A DNA stretch of 32,996 nt from Bacteroidota bacterium (lineage in GTDB: Bacteria; Bacteroidota; Bacteroidia; 2-12-FULL-35-15): assembly GCA_023251835.1 (NCBI GenBank), contig JAHEXZ010000052.1, positions 5,479-38,474 on the forward strand, in the 5' to 3' direction. The notes under the pieces are model-generated. The model was given only the letters and a program-made list of their open reading frames with translations, had not been told where the DNA came from and ran no database searches. Positions 1 through 8,883 of the stretch are shown here, piece by piece. The stretch's first letter is position 1, and each line of letters starts with the position of its first letter. Made by a program: the position numbers and the translations under genes.

Positions 1-15
1 TGAAACACAGTCAAT

Positions 16-462
16 TTATTTTTTCTTTTTACCTTTTTGGATTCCGGTAAAGGCGTACTCTTTTTTTACTTTTCCTTTTTTTGTTGTCCAAACAGCAGTT
101 CCTTCAATATCAATACCTTTTACAGTTCCTGTCCATTTTAAAACTTCATCATTTGAATTTTTAGCTTCAGCTTCAAAGCTAATGGCAGGCCCATCTGCGG
201 CTGATGAATCAACGGTAACGGTATAGGGTGCCGGTTCAAATTCAAAATCGGTTTTCATTATTTTAGAGGCAAGTTTATCCGTTTTGAAGCTGATTTCATC
301 AGCTTCCGGTTCAGCAGCTTTCTTTCCACCTTGTGCAGTTAATTCAATAGTGTATATTTTATTACCAAGAATTTTATCAGGTGCTTTTTTCTGAGCATAG
401 GCATTGGTAGTTAATGATAAAATAAATAGGATTATAGAGGGCGGTAACAAAATCTTTTTCAT
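16..462 (-). CDS. small secreted protein of unknown function
   Basis: This 148-residue protein starts with a clear Sec signal peptide: KK, then a hydrophobic run, then NAYAQ with likely cleavage near residue 23. The mature part is about 125 residues and looks beta-rich, with alternating acidic and Thr/Val stretches. It ends in a very lysine-rich tail (GKKKK). The phrase LKWTGTVKGIDIEGTAVW suggests a lipocalin-like or beta-sandwich fold, but I do not recognise a named family. No catalytic motif is visible. It lies downstream of the phasin-like operon on the same strand, beyond that operon's strong terminator hairpin, so it is probably transcribed separately. It is most likely periplasmic or exported. 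Confidence 0.75.
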   Translation of the reverse strand: MKKILLPPSIILFILSLTTNAYAQKKAPDKILGNKIYTIELTAQGGKKAAEPEADEISFKTDKLASKIMKTDFEFEPAPYTVTVDSSAADGPAISFEAEAKNSNDEVLKWTGTVKGIDIEGTAVWTTKKGKVKKEYAFTGIQKGKKKK

Positions 463-501
463 GGGATTATAGGTTTAAATTACGATACACAATTATGAAA
501 A

Positions 502-551
502 AAAGAGATGAAATATTGAAAGATTTTCAGGATTTCAATATTCATCTCTTT
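502..551 (-). terminator. strong intrinsic terminator of the phasin-like operon
   Basis: Positions 502-521 and 533-551 are inverted complements of about 19-20 bp with one bulged base and an 11-base loop. On the minus strand the hairpin is followed by a run of seven to eight U residues. It lies just downstream of the stop codon at 573, so it ends transcripts coming from 1955 and 1175. Confidence 0.85.
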
Positions 552-572
552 GAGTTAAAACATAACAAATTT

Positions 573-1175
573 TTAAACAGTTTGTTTTTTATCTTCCTGT
601 TTCCACCATTCAGAAGCCCATGCTGTAAATTTATTGAGGCCTTTGTATTGTAAGTTGAAAAGTGTTTCTATCTGGTTATTGATGCTTTCGCCAAATCTTT
701 GGTTGAAGTTTACAGCCAGATTAGTGTGTTTATTGTAGAAATCTAAAATTTCCTGTGTATTGTTATGAGTAAGTTTGTAAGAAGCCTCAAAATTTTCGTG
801 GATTAATTTTAAAATTTTTTCGTAGTTTTCACTGTATGTTGATTCTTTAATTGCATCAACAAGTTTAGTGTTAAAATCAACGTTTAACTCCATTTGTCTT
901 GTATACGAGTTGATAATGCTGTCTAATGCATCTTCAGCAAGTTCAACAGATTTACCAAATGTAGATTTTACGGTGTCAGTTACAGAGTCTTCGATTTCCT
1001 GTTGATTTAATTTTTCTTTGATTGAATCAACAATTTTTTTGTTTTGGTCTAATGCGTTACCAATGTGTTTGGTATTAGCATTAATGATCTCTCTGATGGT
1101 TTCTTTTGATTTTTCAGCAGTATTTTTGATATTGTGCTTAATCTTTTCTGCTTTTTCGTTTAATGTAGTGCTCAT
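573..1175 (-). CDS. phasin-like coiled-coil protein (second gene of pair)
   Basis: This 200-residue protein has no signal peptide or membrane segment. It is almost wholly helical, with charged and polar heptad-like repeats (for example KIKHNIKNTAEKSKETI) and a Trp-containing C-terminus (FTAWASEWWKQ). This is the general layout of phasins, amphipathic helical proteins that coat polyhydroxyalkanoate granules, and of apolipoprotein-like coiled coils. It begins 54 bases after the upstream 241-residue protein, which has similar architecture, so the two form an operon. No PHA synthase or depolymerase is present in the window, so granule binding is an inference. Other cytoplasmic coiled-coil roles are possible. 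Confidence 0.7.
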   Translation of the reverse strand: MSTTLNEKAEKIKHNIKNTAEKSKETIREIINANTKHIGNALDQNKKIVDSIKEKLNQQEIEDSVTDTVKSTFGKSVELAEDALDSIINSYTRQMELNVDFNTKLVDAIKESTYSENYEKILKLIHENFEASYKLTHNNTQEILDFYNKHTNLAVNFNQRFGESINNQIETLFNLQYKGLNKFTAWASEWWKQEDKKQTV

Positions 1176-1229
1176 TTTTTTTAGAATTTTGATGGTTATT
1201 ATTTAGATTTCAGGGATTTAGTTTAAAAG

Positions 1230-1955
1230 TTAGTTGTTTACTTCCGTTGTTTGTTTTTTTTTAGTGGTAGTATAATCAGCCGGGTTTTTTACATCAGCAT
1301 ATTTTGTAGCATAAGCGTTTGTAAATTCAGACCAAAGTTTAAGGTTTTCATTTACACCGGTATCGATTTGTTTATTCAGCTTATTAAACAATTCTTTGTT
1401 GGCTTCAACTGAAGGAGTTGTTAGCTTGTTATAAGTATCAACAATTTCTTTCATCTTTCCTTTAGAAGTTTCAACAGTGGTTTCAAACTCTTTTTTGAAT
1501 TTTTCTGCCCATGGTGTCCATGTTGTAGTATTCGCAAATTGTTTGCTAATTGTATCAAATGATTTTTTATTGAAAGCTGTAATTTCCTCTATCTGTTTTT
1601 TATAAGCATCAACTGCTTTAGCGATAGTTTCTTTTGAATAATTTTCTGAGCTGGTTTGTTTGCCAAATTCCCAAGCGGTTTTCATTGTAGTTTTTGAAAT
1701 ATTGGAAATGATTTCCATATTTTTTTGTAAGATATCTACCATTGTTTCAGAAATGCAGAATGCATTGCTCAAATTATTTGTATTCATGTTTTCGAGCGTT
1801 GCATGTATTGTTTTATTATAAATTTCACTTGCAGATTTCATTTGTTTTGTTTGTGTTTCAAGAATGGTAGCTGTAGTATCTTGTAACCATTTCATTGTTT
1901 CATTTACATTTTTAGTAAATGTTTCTGCTGCAGTTGTGAATTTTTCAGTTGTCAT
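1230..1955 (-). CDS. phasin-like coiled-coil protein (first gene of pair)
   Basis: This 241-residue soluble protein is predominantly amphipathic helix, rich in Lys, Thr, Asn and Glu and free of any signal peptide. Repeated motifs such as AAETFTKNVNETMKWLQ and FGKQ/FANTTTWTPWAEKFKKEFE resemble phasin_2-type proteins, which bind the surface of carbon-storage granules. It is the promoter-proximal gene of a two-gene operon with another phasin-like gene, and it has a good Bacteroidota promoter about 140 bases upstream, giving a long leader. The C-terminal tail is Lys/Thr-rich and probably disordered. The assignment rests on composition and layout only. A general stress or structural coiled-coil protein is the alternative. 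Confidence 0.7.
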   Translation of the reverse strand: MTTEKFTTAAETFTKNVNETMKWLQDTTATILETQTKQMKSASEIYNKTIHATLENMNTNNLSNAFCISETMVDILQKNMEIISNISKTTMKTAWEFGKQTSSENYSKETIAKAVDAYKKQIEEITAFNKKSFDTISKQFANTTTWTPWAEKFKKEFETTVETSKGKMKEIVDTYNKLTTPSVEANKELFNKLNKQIDTGVNENLKLWSEFTNAYATKYADVKNPADYTTTKKKQTTEVNN

Positions 1956-2413
1956 GTTGTTTTTTGTTTTTTTGTTGGTTAAATTTTATAAGACAATGGT
2001 ATAAATTAAATGATATTCTGTTGTTACCTTAGCTTTATTATTGTATTAACTAATCTTAATTTTTATTAGACGAAAGTTGTTTTTTGCGGCACAAAGATAT
2101 AATAAAATAATTTATCACCAACAAAATTGTTAATAACTTTTTTATAACATTAAAAATTATTTGATAAACAGGCCTCGTTTTATTTCGATATTACAAATCT
2201 TTTTTCTATTATTCTTTTTTAATTTATTAGTAATCAGATACTTGTTGTTCTTTCTGGGTTTGAAGATACAAAGTATATTTACCGTTTTTATTTAATTTTG
2301 CATTGCGGATTTCATTAATAAATTTTTCTTTCTCTAAGGAAAGATGGTGATATTATAAAAGTGGTTGTCTGATTTTTAGAGATTTTTAATATAAAGGCTT
2401 AATAATAAATTGT
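1956..2413. other. 458-bp divergent intergenic region
   Basis: This gap separates the phasin-like operon (leftward) from the MFS gene (rightward). It is extremely AT-rich and has no credible gene. It contains the phasin promoter at 2092-2121 and a plus-strand TAATTTTG at 2293-2300, which could be the -7 element for the MFS gene, although no good -33 partner stands at the right distance. Confidence 0.6.
2092..2121 (-). promoter_or_regulatory. Bacteroidota-type promoter for the phasin-like operon
   Basis: On the minus strand the sequence reads TTG (2119-2121), 19 bases, then TATCTTTG (2092-2099). This matches the phylum's consensus TTTG-N19-TAnnTTTG. It lies about 137 bases upstream of the start codon at 1955, implying a leader of roughly 130 nt. 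Confidence 0.65.
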
Positions 2414-3637
2414 ATGCTGAAACAAGGCGATAGCAATCCATTTAATATAGTGGTAATAGTAGCTGCATTGGGCTATTTTGTTGACATCTATGACTTGATT
2501 CTTTTTAGTATTGTAAGGGTTCCGAGTTTGCAGGCGATAGGGGTGCCTGCCGACCAGATTAAGGATTCCGGTATTTACCTTATAAATATGCAGATGGTAG
2601 GAATGCTTCTTGGAGGTATTGTATGGGGAGTAATGGGAGATAAAAAGGGGCGCTTATCTACTTTGTTTTTAACTATTCTGCTCTATTCTATTGCCAATAT
2701 TGCAAATGGTTTTGTTCAAAATCTCACTCAATATGCCTGGTTGCGGTTAATTGCAGGTTTTGGACTGGCAGGAGAGCTGGGGATAGGTGTTACACTTGTT
2801 TCGGAGGTGATGAGTAAAGAAAGCAGGGCATGGGGAACAAGTATTGTTTCAGGTATAGGTATATTAGGTGCTGCACTGGCATTTTATATTGCTGAATGGG
2901 GCTGGCAGGAAGCATATTGGACAGGAGGAGTGTTGGGATTGTTATTATTGGGATTGCGTGTTTATGTTCACGAATCCGGTATGTTTGATAATGCTAAAGT
3001 GGCCGGTGTAAAGCGAGGTAATTTTTTAGGTTTATTTACAAACGGAAAACGATTTATTAAATATTTGTGTTGTATCCTGGTAGGAATACCTGTTTGGTTT
3101 GCTGTTGGAATATTGATTACTTTTTCAAAAGAGTTTGGTGAAACACTTGATATTACAGGGGCTGTGAGCCCTGGTAAATCAGTGTTGTATCATTATATAG
3201 GAGCTGCTTTTGGAAGCATCATCACGGGGTTTATCAGTCAGAAGTTGAAGTCCAGGAAAAAGGCATTAATTATTGCATTACTATTTCTGGGTGGCTTTTG
3301 TGCCTGGTATTTTTCGGCAGCAGGGGCTACTCCAACGCTTTTTTACATTATCACATTTATATTGGGGTTGGCTATGGGTTATTGGGGAGTATTTATTACA
3401 GTTGCTTCTGAACAATTCGGTACCAATATTCGTTCTACTGTTACTACTACCGTTCCCAATTTTGTTAGAGGTTCAACTGTTCCTATGATTATATGGTGGA
3501 ATTATATGTCGGCAGAAATGGGTATGTTGCAATCGGCAGTAGTAGTGGCCGCAGTTGTTATTCCACTTGCTATTGTTGCAGTGTTTTTTTTACAGGAAAC
3601 ATACGGAAAGGATTTGGATTATATAGAAACTGATTGA
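2414..3637 (+). CDS. MFS transporter, 12 membrane spans
   Basis: This 407-residue integral inner-membrane protein has about twelve hydrophobic segments in two halves separated by a cytoplasmic loop near residues 190-210. The major facilitator motif A is present between spans 2 and 3 as GDKKGRL, near residues 75-82. An acidic residue (DIYDL) sits in span 1. The layout resembles sugar-phosphate/aromatic-acid symporters (the SP/AAHS branch), but the substrate cannot be read from sequence. The gene is monocistronic: its upstream neighbour is divergent and the downstream gene begins about 70 bases later. The length is typical of the family. Confidence 0.85.
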   Translation: MLKQGDSNPFNIVVIVAALGYFVDIYDLILFSIVRVPSLQAIGVPADQIKDSGIYLINMQMVGMLLGGIVWGVMGDKKGRLSTLFLTILLYSIANIANGFVQNLTQYAWLRLIAGFGLAGELGIGVTLVSEVMSKESRAWGTSIVSGIGILGAALAFYIAEWGWQEAYWTGGVLGLLLLGLRVYVHESGMFDNAKVAGVKRGNFLGLFTNGKRFIKYLCCILVGIPVWFAVGILITFSKEFGETLDITGAVSPGKSVLYHYIGAAFGSIITGFISQKLKSRKKALIIALLFLGGFCAWYFSAAGATPTLFYIITFILGLAMGYWGVFITVASEQFGTNIRSTVTTTVPNFVRGSTVPMIIWWNYMSAEMGMLQSAVVVAAVVIPLAIVAVFFLQETYGKDLDYIETD

Positions 3638-3708
3638 AAAAATAAGTTTTTCTAATGTATGACTCATAAATAACTACCGTGAAAGAAAAACATAGACCAT
3701 CCGAGCTG

Positions 3709-4797
3709 ATGAACGCACAAAATATAATCGTACTATTCGCTGTTTTACTTGTTCAACAGGTTTTTGCCCAGCGAAATCAGACAGACAGTGTTAAAATTGA
3801 TTATAAAAAAACAGGTGCTTATAGTCTGGACGGGAATGTTACGCCTGCTTTAAATATTCTGGAACACTATGATATTACTAAACTTTCTCAAGAAGATTTA
3901 AAGTTCAAAACTGAATTTGAAAATCGTTTTAGCTATAAAGAAGATAAAAGCGATTTTTTAGAAAGCAGAAAATCGCCCATCGCAGAACTGCTTAAGATTT
4001 ATGTCAGCTACTGGCACCTGTCATTAATAGACAATTCAAAAATTTACGATACGCTCTTAATTCAAAATATTACAAAATTTTTGACAACCAACTATCAACC
4101 TGCCCACAAGCTAACAGCAAATAAAGATAGTATAGATTTTTACGAAAAAAAATATATTAATTCTTTGGGGCTATACACAACAGGCTTCGGGAAAACCGGA
4201 AAATACTTCGACCTCCTCGTTTGGAAAACTGAAAAAGATACTACCTACTCTTTCAACATGAACAATGAGAAAACAAGTGCCAATGTAGTTTTTATGGATA
4301 ATTTTATTACAATAGGTTGGGAGGAATATGCAACACTTGGACGCGCTTATCCAGGTGGATGGGCAACTACAGAAGCTCTATATTGTGTAAGGAGTGCATA
4401 TGATTTAAACAGTGAAGATTTTATGGTCAACTACCTGGCTCATGAAAGCAGGCATTTTACGGATTATAAACTGTTTCCTAAATTAATGAGTGCCGATTTA
4501 GAGTACAGAGCTGAACTTACTCAATTGTGTATGGCGCAGACAACATTATATAGAATAATTGGCGGTTTTATAAATAATGCGAATTATGAAAGTGAAAATG
4601 GACATTCCGTTGCTGATTATTGTATAATAAGGGATTTATCTAAAATTTTATTTAAAGTCGAATTTGAAAAGGATATGAATAAGTGGAAAAAAATAAGTGT
4701 TAAACAAATTAATAAAACTGCTGGTGATCTTCTTAAGGCAAATACCCAAGCATTAAAAAAACAAGGTATTGGGGTTGAGAACTATATAAAAAAATAA
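3709..4797 (+). CDS. secreted protein with HExxH zinc-protease motif
   Basis: An ATG start at 3709 gives about 362 residues beginning with a clean signal peptide (hydrophobic run ending VFAQ). A longer GTG start at 3679 would add ten polar residues and bury the signal, so I prefer 3709. Residues 245-249 read HESRH in the context LAHESRHFTDY, the HExxH pattern of zinc metallopeptidases, and a downstream glutamate-rich stretch (DLEYRAELTQL) could supply the third ligand. I do not recognise the family. It could be a periplasmic or secreted metallopeptidase or a catalytically inert relative. It is not obviously in an operon with its neighbours. Confidence 0.7.
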   Translation: MNAQNIIVLFAVLLVQQVFAQRNQTDSVKIDYKKTGAYSLDGNVTPALNILEHYDITKLSQEDLKFKTEFENRFSYKEDKSDFLESRKSPIAELLKIYVSYWHLSLIDNSKIYDTLLIQNITKFLTTNYQPAHKLTANKDSIDFYEKKYINSLGLYTTGFGKTGKYFDLLVWKTEKDTTYSFNMNNEKTSANVVFMDNFITIGWEEYATLGRAYPGGWATTEALYCVRSAYDLNSEDFMVNYLAHESRHFTDYKLFPKLMSADLEYRAELTQLCMAQTTLYRIIGGFINNANYESENGHSVADYCIIRDLSKILFKVEFEKDMNKWKKISVKQINKTAGDLLKANTQALKKQGIGVENYIKK

Positions 4798-4928
4798 TGT
4801 TGAAAATGTTTGAATAGAAATGCTTACATCTATATTATGTGTTCTTCTTTTGACATAACACTATCCTGTTTTTTAGGAGAAATAGTATACTATGTGTTTG
4901 CTGAAATCAAATAAAAAATAAAGAAAAA

Positions 4929-5297
4929 ATGAAAAAAACGGTAGTAATTGGAGCTATAGATAATCCCGAAAAATATGCTTACAAGGCTACAATAGCTTTG
5001 CAAAGAAAGAATTACGAAGTAATTCCTGTTGGTATTAAAGATGGTGAAATAAACGGGATAAAGATTATTAATGTAAACAATGATAAGGGGAGTATTGCAA
5101 ATGTGGATACGGCTACCTTATATGTTGGTCCAAAGAATCAGCCGTTTTGGTACGATTATATTCTTGGGTTAAAACCTAAACGTGTTGTTTTTAATCCAGG
5201 TACAGAAAACCCGGAATTTGAAAGTTTACTTCGTCAAAATAACATTGAAGTGCTTCAGGCATGTACATTGGTGATGCTGTCAGTGGGTAATTATTAA
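4929..5297 (+). CDS. CoA-binding domain protein (YccU-like)
   Basis: This 122-residue protein is a single Rossmann-type CoA-binding domain. It opens with the strand and turn KTVVIGAIDNPEKYAYKA, followed by NYEVIPVGIK, a nucleotide-binding alternation of beta strand and helix seen in the CoA_binding_2 family. The later segment KRVVFNPGTENPEF matches the family's conserved (W/F)xQxGxxNxE-like region, with NPGTENPE in that position. Its length equals that of stand-alone family members. These small cytoplasmic proteins bind CoA or a related nucleotide, and their cellular role is mostly undefined. It ends two bases before the stop codon of the convergent aminotransferase gene. Confidence 0.85.
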   Translation: MKKTVVIGAIDNPEKYAYKATIALQRKNYEVIPVGIKDGEINGIKIINVNNDKGSIANVDTATLYVGPKNQPFWYDYILGLKPKRVVFNPGTENPEFESLLRQNNIEVLQACTLVMLSVGNY

Positions 5298-5299
5298 AA

Positions 5300-6487
5300 C
5301 TATCCAATTTCATCGATACACTGCAAAATAATGTTGCAGGCCATAACAATTTCATCTTCCGTAATAATAAGAGGTGGCGCAATACGCATGGAGTTGGCAT
5401 TAAATAAAAACCAATCTGTGATTACACCTTTTTCAATACATTTATCAATAATAGCTTTGTTTTGCTCATAGCTCTCAAATTCAACAGCAATAAGCAATCC
5501 CATACCATTGATTGATTTTATTTTAGGGTGCTTTAATAAGGTTCGGAATAGTTGTTCTTTTGGTGCTACCTGCTCTGCCAGTTGTTCTTCTAATAAAACA
5601 TTGAGCGTAGCTTCACTTGCAGCACAACATACCGGATGGCCGCCAAAGGTAGTAATATGGCCAAGTATAGGGTTATGTGTTAATGAATGCATGATTTCTT
5701 CGGACGAAATAAAAGCTCCAATTGGCATTCCGCCTCCCATTCCCTTAGCAATACAAAGTATGTCGGGTATAAAATCAAAATGTTCAAATGCAAATAGTTT
5801 CCCTGTCCGGCCAAAACCACATTGAATCTCATCGGCAACAAGCAGTGTTTTTGTTTCATTGCAGCGTTCACGCAATTGTTTTAGAAAATTATTTTGTGGA
5901 ACAACAGCACCAGCCTCGCCCTGTAGTGTTTCAACAAACACAGCCGCAGTTTTATTGGTAATATATTTTAAATCGTCAGAATTATTAAATCTGATTTGGC
6001 GGATATCCGGCAATAGAGGGCGGAATGCGGTTTTAAATTCTTCATTGCCCATGATGCTTAAACTGCCTTGTGTACTGCCATGATAAGCATTTTTAAAAGA
6101 TATGATTTCTGTTCTACTTGTATAACGTTTAGCTAATTTCATCGCACCCTCAACGGCTTCGCTGCCCGAGTTGACAAAATATACTGAATTTAAATTTTCA
6201 GGAAGGTTATCTGCCAGGAGCTTTGCTAATCTTACCTGCGGGCTTTGTATGTATTCCCCGTACACCATCAGGTGCATATAACGGTCAAGCTGGCAGCGGA
6301 TTGCTGCGAGTACCTTTGGGTGGCGATGACCTACATTGCTCACTGCAATACCGGAAATTAAATCCATATACTTTTTACCGGAAGTATCAAACAGGTAAAT
6401 GCCTTCCGCTTTTTCAATTTCGAGGGCCAGTGGAGTTTGACTCGTTTGTGCTATGTGACTATAAAAAAGCTGGCGGTAAGTTAACAT
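5300..6487 (-). CDS. class III PLP-dependent aminotransferase (acetylornithine/ornithine type)
   Basis: This 395-residue cytoplasmic enzyme has the full class III aminotransferase signature. NSGSEAVEGAMKLA (about 106-119) and FKNAYHGSTQG bind the phosphate and ring of PLP. ETLQGEAG follows at about 186-193. ADEIQCGFGRTG contains Asp219, which pairs with the pyridine nitrogen. K248 in CIAKGMGGGMPIGA is the Schiff-base lysine. Related enzymes transfer an amino group from acetylornithine, ornithine or 4-aminobutyrate to 2-oxoglutarate. No arginine-biosynthesis genes are adjacent, so substrate is not assigned. It ends close to the convergent CoA-binding gene and starts 19 bases downstream of the M13 peptidase, suggesting cotranscription. 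Confidence 0.9.
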   Translation of the reverse strand: MLTYRQLFYSHIAQTSQTPLALEIEKAEGIYLFDTSGKKYMDLISGIAVSNVGHRHPKVLAAIRCQLDRYMHLMVYGEYIQSPQVRLAKLLADNLPENLNSVYFVNSGSEAVEGAMKLAKRYTSRTEIISFKNAYHGSTQGSLSIMGNEEFKTAFRPLLPDIRQIRFNNSDDLKYITNKTAAVFVETLQGEAGAVVPQNNFLKQLRERCNETKTLLVADEIQCGFGRTGKLFAFEHFDFIPDILCIAKGMGGGMPIGAFISSEEIMHSLTHNPILGHITTFGGHPVCCAASEATLNVLLEEQLAEQVAPKEQLFRTLLKHPKIKSINGMGLLIAVEFESYEQNKAIIDKCIEKGVITDWFLFNANSMRIAPPLIITEDEIVMACNIILQCIDEIG

Positions 6488-6506
6488 CTCAATTTGTAAT
6501 TCGTTG

Positions 6507-8549
6507 CTACCATATTTTTACTCTTACATCCTTTTCACGATACATAACATCCCCTTTTTTGACATTGAAAGAATTATAAAATTCGTCAATATCTGAAAGA
6601 GGCCCATTGATGCGAAATTCTGCAGGTGAATGTACATCACTCATGATTTGTTTTGCCAGAGATTCATTGGTACGGTTTACCATCCAGGCATAAGCGTATG
6701 ATAAAAAATAACGTTGATCAGGGGTATAGCCGTTGACACGTTCGGCAGATTGTCCCTGTTGTGTTTTTTTAAATGCTTCGTAGCCCATGATAACTCCGCC
6801 TAAATCAGCAATATTTTCTCCCTGTGTGTTTTCACCCCTTACGTGCATACTATCAAGTACCTTGTAATTATTAAATTGTTCTACAATTAATTTTGTTTTG
6901 GCAACAAATTTTTCCCGATCTTCTTTTGTCCACCAGTCAGCGAGATTTCCATTTTCATCATATAAACTGCCCTGGTCATCAAAGCCATGTGTTATTTCAT
7001 GACCAAATGTGGAACCGCCAATAATCCCGTACAATACAGCATCATCCGGCATTCTGCCTTCAAAACCGGGAACTATGATGTTGCAGGCAGGTACTACAAT
7101 TTCATTGTTTGTTGGATTGTAATACGCATTATAGGTTTGAGGACACATATCCCATTCATCACGATCAACAGGTTTTCCGTATTTATTAATCATATAATTA
7201 TATTGCCACTTATTTACATTCAGTGTATTTGCTGCGTAATTATTACGATTGATTTCCAGGTTAGACATGTCTTTCCATTTGTTTGGATAGCCTACTTTCA
7301 TATTTATTTTGCTCAATTTGCTCAATGCTTTTTGTTTTGTGGCTTCCGACATCCAATCCAACGCCTTGATATGGCCGGCATATACCTCGCGGATATCGTT
7401 ACCTATTTCCTGTAGTTTCTCTTTTGTGCCTTTAGGTAGATATTCTTCTATATATACCTGACCAATCAGCTCACCAAGGGAAGCATCGGTGCTTTCAACA
7501 ATTTTTTTCCAGCGTGGTTTTTGTTCTTTTACACCTTCCAGTATTGTTGAATAAAAATGGAAATGTTCGTTTTCAATTTCTTTATTCAAATAATCAGCAT
7601 AGGCGTTTAATAACGACCATTTCAGGTATAGTTTCCAATCATCCATATTAACTTTTTTTAGTGTTGTTTCTAAGGCAGTGAAAAACTCTGGCTGGGCAAC
7701 AACAATTGTATCTATATTTTTCAATCCTAAATTATTCATCATTTCCTGCCATTTTATAGATGGTGTAATCTTGTTTACCTCTGCAACAGACATTTTATTA
7801 TAATTTTTATATGGGTCGCGCAGGTCTTCCATTCTTCTGCTAGCTTTGGCAATGGCTGTTTCTAATTTTAGAATATTGTCACTGTTTTTTTCGGCTGTTT
7901 TTTCTTCAACTCCCGTCAGACTAAACATTGATTTAATATGTTTTTTATACTCGCTGCGGATATTGCTTGTTCTGGAGTCGGTATTCATATAATAGTCCCG
8001 GTCAGGAAGTCCAAGGCGACATTGGGTTATATAAACGGCATATTGTGAGCTTTTTTTCTCATCTGTAGTTACACCAAACCCAAACATGGCAGAGATTCCG
8101 AATGATTTTAAATGAGCAACAGTGGTGAGTAATCCGGGAATATCTTTTATACTGTTTATTTTATCAAATTCGTCCGTTAATGCTGAAATACCATTTTTTT
8201 CAATGCTAATGGTATCCATACCACTATAGTAAAAATCACCTATTTTTTGTTTGTTACTCCCTTTCGCATGTGTTCCGGTAACAGATGATTCACATATTTT
8301 TCGGATGGATTCATTGATGGTATCCTGAATGGTGCGGAAAATACCATTGCTTTTTTCTGACGCAGGAATAGGATGTTGTTTGAACCAGTTGTTGTTGGCA
8401 AATAAAAAAAAATTCTGCCCAGGAGTATATGTAGAATCAATATGTTCAGTAAGCGGATCGTTTATATAATCTTCTTTTGTTGTTTTGGAACTGTTACAAG
8501 CAGTAAAAATAATAGTGGGCAGGATAATTAACAGGCTAATTCTTTTCAT
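6507..8549 (-). CDS. M13 (neprilysin/PepO) family zinc metallopeptidase lipoprotein
   Basis: The preferred start at 8549 gives about 680 residues beginning MKRISLLIIL with the lipobox FTAC, so this is a membrane-anchored lipoprotein. A start nine codons earlier would spoil the signal. The zinc site reads HEITH (about 517-521) in the typical context GSTFGHEITHGFDDQG. The second motif GENIADLGG (about 577) supplies the third ligand. NAYYNPTNNEIVVPA is the family's substrate-binding NAYY region. The C-terminus is VRVKIW, where many members end CRVW. M13 enzymes cleave short peptides in the cell envelope. The length is typical. Confidence 0.95.
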   Translation of the reverse strand: MKRISLLIILPTIIFTACNSSKTTKEDYINDPLTEHIDSTYTPGQNFFLFANNNWFKQHPIPASEKSNGIFRTIQDTINESIRKICESSVTGTHAKGSNKQKIGDFYYSGMDTISIEKNGISALTDEFDKINSIKDIPGLLTTVAHLKSFGISAMFGFGVTTDEKKSSQYAVYITQCRLGLPDRDYYMNTDSRTSNIRSEYKKHIKSMFSLTGVEEKTAEKNSDNILKLETAIAKASRRMEDLRDPYKNYNKMSVAEVNKITPSIKWQEMMNNLGLKNIDTIVVAQPEFFTALETTLKKVNMDDWKLYLKWSLLNAYADYLNKEIENEHFHFYSTILEGVKEQKPRWKKIVESTDASLGELIGQVYIEEYLPKGTKEKLQEIGNDIREVYAGHIKALDWMSEATKQKALSKLSKINMKVGYPNKWKDMSNLEINRNNYAANTLNVNKWQYNYMINKYGKPVDRDEWDMCPQTYNAYYNPTNNEIVVPACNIIVPGFEGRMPDDAVLYGIIGGSTFGHEITHGFDDQGSLYDENGNLADWWTKEDREKFVAKTKLIVEQFNNYKVLDSMHVRGENTQGENIADLGGVIMGYEAFKKTQQGQSAERVNGYTPDQRYFLSYAYAWMVNRTNESLAKQIMSDVHSPAEFRINGPLSDIDEFYNSFNVKKGDVMYREKDVRVKIW

Positions 8550-8562
8550 GTGTATATAATAA

Positions 8563-8838
8563 CTGATGTTACGCAAAATTTATATCTAATTCAGAATATC
8601 TCTATATTTCCACCTGTCATTTCGAACACAGTGAGAAATCTTGTCAATCAATTGCAAAGATTTCTCTTCCTGCTTTCAGCAGGATTCGAAATGACAATGA
8701 TAGTGAGTATGAATTTTTTAAAGCAGTCACTTTTATTGTCTTTTTGAGAAAATTACCCTTCTCTCTTTATCAATTCTCTTGTCCATTATAAGTATAAAAG
8801 TCTATCATTTTTAAATCTTTTTCTTTGCGTAACATGAG
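8563..8838. mobile_element. 276-bp MITE-like element with inverted ends and nested hairpins
   Basis: Left end 8563-8577 (CTGATGTTACGCAAA) and right end 8824-8838 are inverted copies matching at 14 of 15 positions. Inside are three nested inverted repeats: 8615-8626 with 8685-8696 (12 bp perfect), 8633-8642 with 8657-8666 (10 bp perfect), and 8669-8674 with 8678-8683 (CCTGCT/AGCAGG). There is no coding capacity. The left end shares 18 identical bases with the insertion-sequence end at 32844-32861, suggesting mobilisation by that transposase. It fills most of the 334-bp gap between the peptidase start and the gldA stop. Confidence 0.55.
8615..8696. repeat. REP-like palindromic repeat
   Basis: TGTCATTTCGAA at 8615 and TTCGAAATGACA at 8685 are perfect inverted copies enclosing two smaller hairpins. 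The wording (GTCATTTCGAA ... GAGAAATCT) resembles dispersed intergenic palindromes often met in Bacteroidota chromosomes. A shorter relative is present at 22550-22576. Confidence 0.6.
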
Positions 8839-8883
8839 ATAATAAGTATGATTGTTATTTGAGCAGAGAAATGTAAGTCATAT

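Noticed and set aside
6987-7415. 142-codon plus-strand frame inside the M13 peptidase gene
   Set aside because: It is entirely antisense to a well-supported gene with zinc motifs, and its sequence resembles no protein family.
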